Source: an uncultured Collinsella sp. (lineage in GTDB: Bacteria; Actinomycetota; Coriobacteriia; Coriobacteriales; Coriobacteriaceae). Taken from it: a DNA stretch of 26,729 bases. Shown piece after piece: positions 7,125 to 15,034 of this stretch (its first letter is position 1; every line of letters begins with the position of its first letter). The notes beneath the pieces are model-generated. The model was not told the DNA's origin. It made no database searches and saw only the letters and a list, made by a program, of their open reading frames with translations. The position numbers and the translations under genes were made by a program. The stretch spans positions 1 through 26,729 of the forward strand of contig URKM01000021.1 in the NCBI GenBank assembly GCA_900548365.1. The letters are read 5' to 3'.

Positions 7125-7676
7125 CTATGCGGACATGCAGCGATGATATTCGCCCGAGTGAGGAGGGTACACGCTGCAGGGGAATGTGTAGGTCGAGACA
7201 TAGGACTTGCCGAGTAGGTTATTGGCGGCGCGTTGTATTAGGTAGTGGGCGCCTGCGTTGATAATCTCCTCGATTATCCAGTCCCTAACGTAGGGACCAA
7301 CTTTTCGGACAAGTGCTTTGATATATCCAATTAGGTTTTTCCCAACTTTGACGGCGACGGTCATAATCTGGGTAGCCCCAACGCGAGCTTTCGATAACGA
7401 AATGCAGTCGGCTTCCGCAAGCTCATACGTTCGATACGTTCCCGCCAAGCAGCACTCGCCGTTTGGGCCGAGAGTATAGCGGCTCCAACCAATATCAGAT
7501 TCGTCAACGGCTTGGATATAGGCTTCGGGCGACGATAGATCGAATTCCATGCTTCGCGTGCTTTCTCGCGAAGGATTGGCGCGCGCTTGCTTGGGAAGGG
7601 CTGCGAGGGTGCATACCCCAAGGGCTGAAGCGAGGATGTGCCTGCGCGAAATAGGGGCGGATGACGATTTGTTCAT
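7125..7676 (-). CDS. Tat-like exported protein of unknown function with cationic amphipathic helical core
   Basis: 183 residues from the ATG at 7676, which follows AGGAG by 6 nt. The open frame extends to 7880 but that part overlaps the upstream gene. The N-terminus is a twin-arginine-type signal, SRRHILASALGVCTLAALP, with probable cleavage near A-R-A/N. The mature protein has two cysteine-containing ends: GECCLAGTY and EADC early, and TFPC and YHRC late, five cysteines in all. Between them is a long helical stretch without cysteine (about residues 95-155) rich in Val, Ile, Lys and Ala (KVGKNLIGYIKALVRKVG). The composition resembles membrane-active peptides or toxins. I recognise no family. 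It lies 53 bp downstream of the other exported protein. Confidence 0.65.
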   Translation of the reverse strand: MNKSSSAPISRRHILASALGVCTLAALPKQARANPSRESTRSMEFDLSSPEAYIQAVDESDIGWSRYTLGPNGECCLAGTYRTYELAEADCISLSKARVGATQIMTVAVKVGKNLIGYIKALVRKVGPYVRDWIIEEIINAGAHYLIQRAANNLLGKSYVSTYTFPCSVYPPHSGEYHRCMSA

Positions 7677-7729
7677 GACTACTCCTAATCCGAGATGGGT
7701 CCGAATAGTTGGTGGGTGCTTTTCGGGCG

Positions 7730-8122
7730 CTACCAGCTGTACATCTTGACGTCGGAAGAGGTGACCGGGACCAGGTCGGGGTACATCTTGCGGAAGACGA
7801 AGCGGTAGTTTCCTGGTCTTGGCATGCGCCACGTGCGCTTGAGAAAGCCCTGATATGGGAATACGCGGGTTCCAAGGCACGCTCCCGATGCGTCGCAGCA
7901 GGTGACTTCAAACGATCCATGCCGGTCTGCCGAGCATGTCATTTCGATTCCGATATTGCTGCCATCAAAATATCTCAATGGGGTTGTGACTGCCTTCGAA
8001 ACGAGATGCAACGACCCTCCATACCAGCTGTACGGTGTTGGTTCTGCGATACCGAGGGCGGGTTTGGCGAGGCAGCCCATGCAGGTTGCCGCAATAACCA
8101 AAAGAGCTTGTCTGCGATCCAT
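7730..8122 (-). CDS. Small exported beta-rich protein of unknown function, Tat-like signal
   Basis: 130 residues from the ATG at 8122, preceded by AAGGGAGG at a spacing of about 8 nt; a GTG three codons earlier lies next to that site and is less likely. The signal begins MDRRQALLVIAAT and contains the RR pair, with cleavage probably near residues 25-28 (ALGIA/EP). The mature part of about 103 residues alternates polar and aromatic residues as in a small beta-sandwich. It has four cysteines (MTC, VTCC and GAC) and ends in SSDVKMYSW. A lipoprotein is less likely because no good lipobox precedes the signal cysteines. It sits between the LuxR-type gene and the other exported protein. No family recognised. 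Confidence 0.65.
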   Translation of the reverse strand: MDRRQALLVIAATCMGCLAKPALGIAEPTPYSWYGGSLHLVSKAVTTPLRYFDGSNIGIEMTCSADRHGSFEVTCCDASGACLGTRVFPYQGFLKRTWRMPRPGNYRFVFRKMYPDLVPVTSSDVKMYSW

Positions 8123-8210
8123 GATTGACACCTCCCTTCATCCTAGAGCGTGCCTTGGATGATGCCTTGCGCTTGAGAAGCTGTCTGCCATCAGGGATTA
8201 TGGATTTGAT

Positions 8211-10745
8211 TTAAGCTTTGTAGTCAGCCCTTTTACCTCGATAAATGTTCGAATCAATGAGTTCGCGCAGCTGGGATTTGCTGTGGATGCCGAGTTGCTT
8301 ATATCCCTCGAAGCGAATCGAGTTAATCGTTCCTATTGAATATGAGAGCTCGCTAGCGATTTGAGATGAGCTCATGTTTTGGTAGATCAACGACAGCACG
8401 TTGCATTGGCTAGGGGTAAGGCCTTGCGAAGAGAGGTACGCGATTACAAGGTTGCTGTTTGTGGATTGATCGCCTTCGGACCTCTTGCTGGCTTGGAAGT
8501 CGAACACAAGGAGGAGGACGAAGGAAACCCCGCCAATAAGGTAGAGGGTGAGCAGGAATACTGTATAGAAGCTTAAGGTTTGAGCGAAATCGATGGGGGA
8601 TGCTCCTGCATACAGACCGGATAGTTGGGCAATCACTTTATTCAAAGATGATATGGCGTTGCCGGCAAAAATACCGAGGGGGAGCCAAATTATTAGTGCG
8701 GGCAGGAGATGCTTCTCCAAGGAGGTTGAAGCAGAGGTGGTGACCATAATAAAAAGCGAAACGAAGACCGGCCCGCTGAGCACCATGGGATATCCGTGGA
8801 AATGAAAGTTGAGCTCGGCGATAACGCTGGAAATGCATGAAATGAGAGTTATTGCCATAAGGCCGATTGTATCCCGTGCGCTACCTTTTCGATATACGGA
8901 GGCATGGGATGCGAATAACGTGACAAGTAAGTAGGTAACGGGAATCGCTTGGGCTAGAAACGAGGCGAATGAAGATCTTGTTTCTGCGAGTGATACGCCA
9001 AGGGTGAGCATGAAGAGAGCGCTAAGGGCGTTATGGGGAAGCGCGAGCTGCTTGATGTGGTCGAGCATGGCGGATTGAGGTCTGACCTGGGCTTCGGCAG
9101 TTGTCTTGAATTTGCTATTGGCTTGTGCGAGAGCGAAGAATAAGTAGATGGCAGAAGGGATGAGAACCGCGATGCACAGCGATGGAAAGATGGATGCTAG
9201 AAGGCATATGATTGCTGCCGCAAGCGTGCCGATGAAAAGGGCGGACTTCCGTTCTTCTTGCAAGAGCGATGAGGCTGAAGATCGAAGCAGGAATGCCACG
9301 GCACCTAGCTGGCGTCCAAAAGACAGAGAGCCAAGAAGGCAAAGGGGGCTATCCTGAACTGGGATGGGGAGCGTCGGGTCAACGCATGCCATTGCCGTGC
9401 GGATGAGAAGGTATGCATAGGGAATGACCTCGATGAGGCATCCGAGGACCATTGTGGATTTGCGAGCGCTGCCTGTTGGGGCTGGAATTACTGCGTAGGA
9501 CAGGATGCCAAGGGCGAAGCCCAGCAGAGTGTTTTCAGCTGGTGTTGATGAAACGGCTATAGGGGAAAGAAACATAAGATAGAAGATGCTCACAAAGCTT
9601 GCCGTCGCAAGAGCGAGGCCGTGTACGGAGCGAGCATGAGAAGCAGGCTCTTCTTGGACGGGGAAGGGCGACTCCATGGAGACCCCGCTGCCGTCTATGC
9701 TTGGCAAAGAGGCTTTGAGCTCTTTGAGTGATGTGACTCCTATTTTTTTATAGGCACGCTGCAAATAGGACCGTACCGTTGAAGGGCTGACTGAAAGCGT
9801 GCTGGCGATTTGCGCCGAGGTCTTCCCTTCGAGGGCACGGGATAGGGAGACGCGTTCATTGGGAGATAGGATTTCCCAGTTAACTCCGAATGTGGCGGGA
9901 GCGTTGTTGCATGAAGAGGCGGCCTGATCGACGTTCGTCTCTGAAGCGGCGGACTGGAATTGAGCGACCTTCTTTTTGCGGTTGGTAAGCCAGAGAAGAA
10001 TCGCAAGCGCGAGAGCGAGAAAGGCGGTTCGAGCGAGAGGAGAATGATCGGCATAGCTGTTGCTCGCTTCAAGTAGGGCGAATGACCCCAATGTGCCCCA
10101 AAGGGAGGAGAGGATGGATGCCAGCCCCGTGTCGGCACAATCGAGCCAACGTGTTAGGACCAGGGCGGTTGCGACGCCTGCAAAGGATATCGGCGCGATG
10201 GAGAGCAGAGAGATGGTGTGGTCCGCCACCGGACTGTCGATGGAAAAATGGATCCACGCAGTGGCGAGGAGGAAAAAGGCGACTCCATGCAGCAAAATGG
10301 TGAAATTGATGTTGGGCGGGCTGAAAAAACCTTCGCAACTCCTATCATTTGGCTGCCGGAGCAGCACACCGGCAAGTAGCGCGGAGAAAAAAAGTAGTGT
10401 GGAGTAAACGCCAGGGTTCAAGGTGGGCAAGACGGCGGCTGCGGCATGGGATGCGGCGTATTCCATCAACTTGGAGACGGCGAGCGCGGCGATCATGCCG
10501 GTCTCCAAAGCTGCAAGGAATACAGATACGAGCGCCTTTTTGAGGCTGCATGCTTGCTTGGATGCGTTCAGGATAATCCCGATTAAAAAACCCGAAAGAA
10601 GCAACGGCATCATGATGGCGTTTTCATGAAAGGCTCCAGTGGGGTCATTGCTGAGCGATGGGAAACGATGAGGCAAAATGAAGAGTAGGGAAAGGGAAGC
10701 GATTCCAATGAGCCGACTTACCTTTCGTACCGCTGGATCTTCCAT
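8211..10745 (-). CDS. Tandem membrane-embedded LuxR-type regulator: two polytopic domains, two HTH domains in one chain
   Basis: 844 residues from ATG 10745; GGAGG lies only 3 nt before it, so the start is uncertain (in-frame GTG at 10769 is the alternative). Reading order: about 8 hydrophobic segments, then a first GerE/LuxR HTH near residues 288-345 (LSPNERVSLSRAL, TSAQIASTLSVSPSTVRSYL), then about 11-12 more hydrophobic segments, then a second HTH at the C-terminus near 771-832 (GLTPSQCNVLSLIYQ, SSSQIASELSYSIGTINSI). Coriobacteriia encode many single units of roughly 450-500 residues with multiple membrane helices plus a C-terminal LuxR HTH. Here two such units appear fused in one uninterrupted frame. 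It is the first gene of the accessory run and the likely regulator of the genes after it (inference). Ligand and target sites are unknown. Confidence 0.8.
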   Translation of the reverse strand: MEDPAVRKVSRLIGIASLSLLFILPHRFPSLSNDPTGAFHENAIMMPLLLSGFLIGIILNASKQACSLKKALVSVFLAALETGMIAALAVSKLMEYAASHAAAAVLPTLNPGVYSTLLFFSALLAGVLLRQPNDRSCEGFFSPPNINFTILLHGVAFFLLATAWIHFSIDSPVADHTISLLSIAPISFAGVATALVLTRWLDCADTGLASILSSLWGTLGSFALLEASNSYADHSPLARTAFLALALAILLWLTNRKKKVAQFQSAASETNVDQAASSCNNAPATFGVNWEILSPNERVSLSRALEGKTSAQIASTLSVSPSTVRSYLQRAYKKIGVTSLKELKASLPSIDGSGVSMESPFPVQEEPASHARSVHGLALATASFVSIFYLMFLSPIAVSSTPAENTLLGFALGILSYAVIPAPTGSARKSTMVLGCLIEVIPYAYLLIRTAMACVDPTLPIPVQDSPLCLLGSLSFGRQLGAVAFLLRSSASSLLQEERKSALFIGTLAAAIICLLASIFPSLCIAVLIPSAIYLFFALAQANSKFKTTAEAQVRPQSAMLDHIKQLALPHNALSALFMLTLGVSLAETRSSFASFLAQAIPVTYLLVTLFASHASVYRKGSARDTIGLMAITLISCISSVIAELNFHFHGYPMVLSGPVFVSLFIMVTTSASTSLEKHLLPALIIWLPLGIFAGNAISSLNKVIAQLSGLYAGASPIDFAQTLSFYTVFLLTLYLIGGVSFVLLLVFDFQASKRSEGDQSTNSNLVIAYLSSQGLTPSQCNVLSLIYQNMSSSQIASELSYSIGTINSIRFEGYKQLGIHSKSQLRELIDSNIYRGKRADYKA

Positions 10746-10835
10746 ATGCCTCCGATCAACATCTCGCACTGATGAGGAGCAGGAACGTATCGATATATTG
10801 TTAGAGCATACTTGAATATAGACGAGCCTGTGAGC

Positions 10836-10865
10836 ATTATCTTTAATGACTGCTTGCGCGTTGAA
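10836..10865 (-). promoter_or_regulatory. Weak candidate promoter for the tandem LuxR gene
   Basis: Read on the - strand, TTCAAC (complement of 10860-10865) and GATAAT (complement of 10836-10841) are 18 nt apart, about 90 nt before the gene start. The -10 box is good and the -35 box poor. The 190-bp divergent intergenic region 10746-10935 is AT-rich and shows no other gene. Confidence 0.25.
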
Positions 10866-10935
10866 AACGGCATTGTAGCCAACAATTAGTTACGGGGAGC
10901 TCCCGTTGTACCGAGCGAACGGAAGGGGGGTGCGC

Positions 10936-11121
10936 ATGGTTCGGAAGAGCACGCCGGAAGAGGTAAGGCGCGCGCTGGAGGAGAAGCTGAAGCGCGAGCG
11001 GCGGCAGCGTCCGCGCGATCCGTTCGTTCGAGCGGAGAACGAGGATGACGACGGCTACGACCCCTATTCGGACCGCAGGCCCGAACCCGAGGCGCTGTTC
11101 GAGCGCTCGCCTTGGGATTAG
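10936..11121 (+). CDS. Small highly charged protein, function unknown
   Basis: 61 residues from ATG 10936, chosen because GGAAGGGGGG lies at 10921-10930; an in-frame upstream start at 10906 lacks such a site. The first half is a basic helix (TPEEVRRALEEKLKRERRQR). The second half is acidic and Pro/Tyr-containing (EDDDGYDPYSDRRPEPE) and ends ERSPWD. There is no signal or membrane segment, so it should be cytosolic. Its high-GC codon use matches the core genome rather than the AT-richer block to its left, so it marks the block's right edge. No family recognised. Confidence 0.6.
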   Translation: MVRKSTPEEVRRALEEKLKRERRQRPRDPFVRAENEDDDGYDPYSDRRPEPEALFERSPWD

Positions 11122-11129
11122 CGCCGGGA

Positions 11130-11208
11130 ACGTGACTATTTCGTCATGTGCTCGGCCGTTTATCTCAACAAAGCTGCAGTTCAGCAGCGTCACGTGACCG
11201 TATCGTCA
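11130..11208 (+). promoter_or_regulatory. Two copies of a TGAC-N6-GTCA dyad upstream of the GH20 gene
   Basis: ACGTGACTATTTCGTCA (11130-11146) and ACGTGACCGTATCGTCA (11192-11208) match at 14 of 17 positions with starts 62 bp apart. Each contains TGAC-N6-GTCA. In the first copy the dyad extends to ACGTGAC/GTCATGT; the second overlaps the perfect palindrome GTCACGTGAC. They lie 78-156 bp before the hexosaminidase start and look like binding sites of a dimeric regulator. The regulator is not identifiable from the window. Confidence 0.55.
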
Positions 11209-11285
11209 CACTTCCTTAGCTGGTTCTGAAGCTTGATACCATCAAGACTCGTCGGAGCACTTCCACGGTGAGGAGATGGTTGTTG

Positions 11286-13307
11286 ATGAAGGATGTCCGA
11301 AGGGTTTCGAGGTATGCGTGCGTGGCCGGGCTGGCGCTGACGTGCGGGCTTGGCGTGGCGGCGTACCCGCTTCAAGCCTGTGCGCTGGAGGCTCCGCTGG
11401 CCGCCGCGGCGCACGATGGCATCACGGACGAGCAGCTCGCCGCAAAGGTGAGCCCGCATGTCCAGTCGTATGCGCAGGCGGAGGAGGCGGGCGCGTGGCA
11501 GCCGGTCGAGGCGTCGCGGATCGTCGTCGATGAGGACCAGGGTGGCAACGAGCGGCTGCAGACGGTGGTGAAGCTCGTGAATGCCGAGATGGCATCCAAG
11601 CAGAGCATCGCGGCTCCGCTGCCCATGGTGTGGGGCGACAGGGCCGATGTCGTCGCTGGCGACGTGTTCGTCACGGTCGACTCCGAATTAAGCGTTGCCG
11701 GTAAGCAGGACGATTACCGTATCGAGGTGGGCGCGACGGGCGTGTTCGTGACCGCCCGCACGGAAAACGCGGCGATGTATGCGCTGCGCACCGTCCAGTC
11801 GTATCTGATCACGATGGGGGAGCTGCCGTTCGGCGTCATTGAAGACTACTCCGACCTTGCGGAGCGACGGCTGTTCCTCGATTGCGGGCGCAAGTACTTC
11901 AGTAAAGACTGGATCATCTCTCAGATCAAGGACCTTTCCTATCTGAGGATGAACGCATTGGAGCTCCATTTCTCGGAGAATCTGGGCTTTCGACTCGAGT
12001 GCGAGACCGATCCTAAGATCGTGAGCGACGAGCATCTCACCAAGGCGGAGATGCGCGAGATTCTCGAGACGGCGCGCTTGTACGGGGTCAAGATCATACC
12101 CTCCATCGACAGCCCCGGACACGTGACCCAGATTCTCAAGGCTCATCCAGAATTCGGGCAGATCTCCAACAAGGGGACCCATTTCGAGCACGGCTTGGAC
12201 ATTACGAATCCCGCCGCTGTCGCTTACATGAAATCCCTGTATGCCGAATACGCTGATTTCTTCGGCGAGTATCCCGATGTGTGCACCGATTTCAACATCG
12301 GCGGCGACGAGTACATGGAGTTCGACCGCGCGCCATTCACCACGGAGTACAGGAGCGTGCTGGACGCCTATGCGGTGAAGTCCCTGGGGGCGGGTCATGA
12401 TTGGCGCGACGCACTGACCACGTATCTGAACGAGATCGCCGAGCTTGTCCGGAGCAAGGGCTACAAGGTCCGCATGTACAACGACGGTATGTACTACGGA
12501 GAGCGGGGCGTTCCCCAGAAGGTGACGCTGCATTCCTGGATCGAGGTCGATCACTGGTCCCAGATGAGTTGGAATCGCAGCATCGCGAAGCTCAACCATA
12601 TCCTGGACCGAGGCCACAGCGTGCTCTATAACGTGAACTGCACGTTCGGATACTACGTCCTGCGCAACGATGTCCCCGCAGACGGGCGCCCGCAGGCATC
12701 GTTCGACCACAAGGATCCCGACAAGTACATTTATGAGAACTGGCGACCCGCGGCGTTCCAGGGCAACGAGGACGCGGTGCAGGACGATGACCCCCGCATC
12801 AAGGGTGCGGCCATGCATATCTGGTGCGACAACCCGGGTATCGTGGGAGAGGATGTCGTGGCGAGCGATATCGAAAGCCCTCTGCGTGCGTTCTCGATGC
12901 GCATGTGGAAGGTCTCGAGCAACGACGTCGCCGGCTTTGACGAGGCGAAAAGCGTCTACAGCTCGCTCGGCCATAACGCTGGCTATGCCGGCGAGCAGCT
13001 GCCGGCGGTAGGGGATATCAAGCCGATCGAGGTGCCCCAGCCGGACCCCGAGCCGCAGCCCCAGCCGGAGCCACAGCCCCAGCCGGAGCCACAGCCCCAG
13101 CCGGAGCCGCAGCCCCAGCCGGATGCCCAGCCTCGGCCGCAGCAGGGCCAGGCCGGCGCGGCACAGCAGGTCCAGGTGGCTGGAAAGCCGAAGCCCCTTG
13201 CGGGCGCGCTGCCCAAGACCGGCGATGCTTCAATCGCCGCTGCCGCTGCGACCACGCTGCTCGGTACGCTTGCCTTCGCCATCGAGCGTCGCGTTCACCG
13301 CAAGTAG
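11286..13307 (+). CDS. LPxTG-anchored GH20 beta-N-acetylhexosaminidase (or lacto-N-biosidase)
   Basis: 673 residues from ATG 11286 (AGGAG at 11271-11275; in-frame GTG 11268 and TTG 11280/11283 are alternatives). An N-terminal signal peptide (VRRVSRYACVAGLALTCGLGVAAYP) is followed by a GH20b-like domain (about 60-185). The GH20 barrel then begins at ERRLFLDCGRKYFSKDWII and carries IDSPGH and the catalytic pair D341-E342 in FNIGGDEYM. GH20 enzymes use substrate-assisted catalysis to remove GlcNAc/GalNAc, or lacto-N-biose in some bifidobacterial members; the sequence alone does not decide. The C-terminus has a PEPQPQ wall-spanning repeat (18-bp DNA repeat near 13055-13120), LPKTG at 642-646, a hydrophobic segment and a basic tail, so sortase would anchor it to the wall. 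This suits host mucin or milk-glycan use. Confidence 0.93.
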   Translation: MKDVRRVSRYACVAGLALTCGLGVAAYPLQACALEAPLAAAAHDGITDEQLAAKVSPHVQSYAQAEEAGAWQPVEASRIVVDEDQGGNERLQTVVKLVNAEMASKQSIAAPLPMVWGDRADVVAGDVFVTVDSELSVAGKQDDYRIEVGATGVFVTARTENAAMYALRTVQSYLITMGELPFGVIEDYSDLAERRLFLDCGRKYFSKDWIISQIKDLSYLRMNALELHFSENLGFRLECETDPKIVSDEHLTKAEMREILETARLYGVKIIPSIDSPGHVTQILKAHPEFGQISNKGTHFEHGLDITNPAAVAYMKSLYAEYADFFGEYPDVCTDFNIGGDEYMEFDRAPFTTEYRSVLDAYAVKSLGAGHDWRDALTTYLNEIAELVRSKGYKVRMYNDGMYYGERGVPQKVTLHSWIEVDHWSQMSWNRSIAKLNHILDRGHSVLYNVNCTFGYYVLRNDVPADGRPQASFDHKDPDKYIYENWRPAAFQGNEDAVQDDDPRIKGAAMHIWCDNPGIVGEDVVASDIESPLRAFSMRMWKVSSNDVAGFDEAKSVYSSLGHNAGYAGEQLPAVGDIKPIEVPQPDPEPQPQPEPQPQPEPQPQPEPQPQPDAQPRPQQGQAGAAQQVQVAGKPKPLAGALPKTGDASIAAAAATTLLGTLAFAIERRVHRK

Positions 13308-13359
13308 ACTCGGAACATGTTGCCATTCACGCGATGCATGCGGGATGGCCCGGGGATGA

Positions 13360-13401
13360 AAAATGCCGTCGGTTCCCGATGAACGGGGCCGACGGCATTT
13401 T
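13360..13401. terminator. Bidirectional terminator between GH20 gene and convergent membrane-protein gene
   Basis: Perfect 13-bp stem AAAATGCCGTCGG (13360-13372) / CCGACGGCATTTT (13389-13401) with a 16-nt loop. The A-run and T-run at the two ends let it serve both the + strand gene ending at 13307 and the - strand gene ending at 13440. Confidence 0.88.
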
Positions 13402-13439
13402 GCTGCAGATCGGGCACGCGCGCGTTGGCATGCAGGGCG

Positions 13440-13859
13440 CTAGCGGTCCAGCTCCTTGCGGACGCGGCCGTCGTACATGACGGCGAAGAGCGCGAGCACG
13501 GCGGCGACGCCTGCGATGATCGCCAACGGCAGGCTCGCGGAGCAGCCGAAGATGGTGGTGAGGATACCCAGTACCAAGGCGCCTACCGAGGCGGGCGCAT
13601 GCGCGCCGAGCGAGCTGGGGCGATTGGCGCCCTGGATGCCGAGGCCGCAGGAGGCGAAGGTGAGAACGCCGGTCGCGATGCCGAGCACGCCCACGATCAT
13701 GGCGCCGAGCGAGGCGTCGATCGTGGTGCCGAACACCACGAACGTGCCGGCGTCGTCCTGACCGTTCATGATGGCGAGCACGCCGGCGATGATGGCGGCG
13801 AGGCCGACGAGCGCCTGCACGAGGCTGATAACCTTTAAGATCTTGCGGTTCTGAGACAT
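13440..13859 (-). CDS. Four-helix membrane protein, DUF4064-like, function unknown
   Basis: 139 residues from the ATG at 13859, preceded by GGGAG about 8 nt upstream. The frame runs on upstream, but through low-complexity GC-rich sequence. A short basic N-terminus (MSQNRKILK) leads to four hydrophobic segments rich in Gly and Ala: VISLVQALVGLAAIIAGVLA, ASLGAMIVGVLGIATGVLTF, ASVGALVLGILTTIFG and PLAIIAGVAAVLALFAVMY, ending in a basic KELDR tail. Spacing and composition resemble small DUF4064-type membrane proteins, but that is a tentative match. It is a single-gene unit convergent with the GH20 gene and shares its terminator. No catalytic residues are visible. Confidence 0.75.
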   Translation of the reverse strand: MSQNRKILKVISLVQALVGLAAIIAGVLAIMNGQDDAGTFVVFGTTIDASLGAMIVGVLGIATGVLTFASCGLGIQGANRPSSLGAHAPASVGALVLGILTTIFGCSASLPLAIIAGVAAVLALFAVMYDGRVRKELDR

Positions 13860-13956
13860 TGAGATACTCCCTTGGGCACGGTTGACATGCAGGTTCGATG
13901 CGCGGACCTTCTTCCATGATACCCGCTCGGACGGGTCGGGATACGCGTGGGCCGCT

Positions 13957-14077
13957 GGGGGATGCCGCCGCCGCTGCGGGCCTGCCGTCGGGAGCCCGCC
14001 GCTGCTGCGGGCCTTGTCGACGCCGCGTCTGGCCCCGCCGACGCCGGGGGATGCCGCCGCCGGGTCTGGCCCCGCCG
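13957..14077. repeat. GC-rich degenerate repeats in the 13860-14256 intergenic region
   Basis: The 397-bp gap between two divergent genes is dominated by GCC/GCG-rich sequence. GGGGATGCCGCCGCCG occurs at 13957-13972 and 14047-14062, and GTCTGGCCCCGCCG at 14027-14040 and 14064-14077. Open frames through it are low-complexity and lack ribosome-binding sites, so I call no gene here. Confidence 0.55.
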
Positions 14078-14139
14078 CCGGGGGCCGCCGCCGCGGCGAG
14101 CCCCGTCGCCTCGCTGCCTCTAGAGCTTGTGTGCGTGCG

Positions 14140-14168
14140 TTGGTGCGGATCGAAAAGCCTGCTACCAT
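14140..14168 (+). promoter_or_regulatory. Candidate promoter for the TPR-like gene
   Basis: TTGGTG (14140-14145) and TACCAT (14163-14168) are separated by exactly 17 bp, 89 nt before the ATG at 14257. This is a reasonable vegetative sigma-70-type promoter, judged by eye. Confidence 0.45.
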
Positions 14169-14256
14169 GCTTGATACGAATCGATATGAGAGGTTGCTTT
14201 GCGCGAGGTGCGCGCCGCGTTCGCCGCATCTGCGTGAAAACCGGGGGGTCTGCAAC

Positions 14257-14868
14257 ATGGATATGAAGACGGTCTGCATCGCGCTCGTCGTGGTGATTCT
14301 GCTCTGGACGGTGTTCGTGGAAATTCGCAAGCGCACGCTGTTCGCACGAATCGAGCGCCTGTTCGCCGAGCAGAAGTACCAAGAGGTCGTCCAGCAGCTG
14401 GACAAGCCGCTGGCACGGGTTGTCTATCCTCGGTACAACCTCCTGTTCATGCGCCTGAACGCCCAACTCGGCCTGGACAACACCGCTGACGCCACGCGCA
14501 CGATCGAGGAGATGCTCCAGCTGCGCATGAATAAGGAGCAGCAGATGGCGCTATTCACCAAGGCGTTCGCGTTCTACGTGGAAAAGGGCGACAAAAAGCG
14601 TGCGGGCGCCATGCTCGAGCGCATCGAGGGTATGAATGAGAAGGCGCTGGCGCGCGCGAGTCGCGAGACCTTCGAGATCGTGCTGAATAAATCGACCGCG
14701 TATATCGGCCAGATGGAGTCTCAGCTCAAGGATTCGTCACCGCTCGAGTGCATGCGCCTGTGCCAACTGCTTGCGGCTCAGTATGAGAATCGAGGGGACA
14801 AGCGCGCGGCGGAGCGGTACACCGAAATGGCCCGTGCCTCGTTCGAAGAGGCCAGCCGTCGCGCATAG
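14257..14868 (+). CDS. Membrane-anchored TPR-like helical-repeat protein
   Basis: 203 residues from ATG 14257 (G-rich site at 14242-14247). Residues 5-21 form one N-terminal membrane anchor (VCIALVVVILLWTVFVE). The rest is all-helical and cytosolic by the positive-inside rule (basic EIRKRTLFAR after the anchor). It has TPR-like helix pairs: ARIERLFAEQKYQEVVQQLDKP, RYNLLFMRLNAQLGLDNTADATRTIEEM, and a late pair CQLLAAQYENRGDKRAAERYTEMARA. Such proteins usually act as scaffolds. The next gene follows 166 bp later on the same strand and is also membrane-bound. No enzyme motif is visible. Confidence 0.75.
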   Translation: MDMKTVCIALVVVILLWTVFVEIRKRTLFARIERLFAEQKYQEVVQQLDKPLARVVYPRYNLLFMRLNAQLGLDNTADATRTIEEMLQLRMNKEQQMALFTKAFAFYVEKGDKKRAGAMLERIEGMNEKALARASRETFEIVLNKSTAYIGQMESQLKDSSPLECMRLCQLLAAQYENRGDKRAAERYTEMARASFEEASRRA

Positions 14869-15034
14869 GCTGCCGGCCTTGCCGAGCGGGGCCGCGTTCC
14901 CTGCTGCTGGGCTGCGGCTCCCGTTTGCTGGGTTCGCACTCTGGCGGGGTGTCCCCGGGCTTTGGTTTTTGCGCGAAAGCGCGTTGGTGAGAGTTCGGTC
15001 CGCGGTTTCGGGTCGAGACGAGAGGAAGCGTTTC

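Noticed and set aside
6242..10745. Integrated phage, IS or integrative element
   Set aside because: No integrase, transposase, tRNA or flanking direct repeat seen; only composition suggests transfer.
13055..13120. Independent tandem repeat element
   Set aside because: The 18-bp repeats simply encode the PEPQPQ cell-wall-spanning linker of the GH20 protein in frame.
13882..14256. N-terminal extension of the TPR-like protein (frame open from 13882)
   Set aside because: The extension is GC-repeat low complexity, crosses a plausible promoter, and lacks a ribosome-binding site; ATG 14257 begins directly at the membrane anchor.
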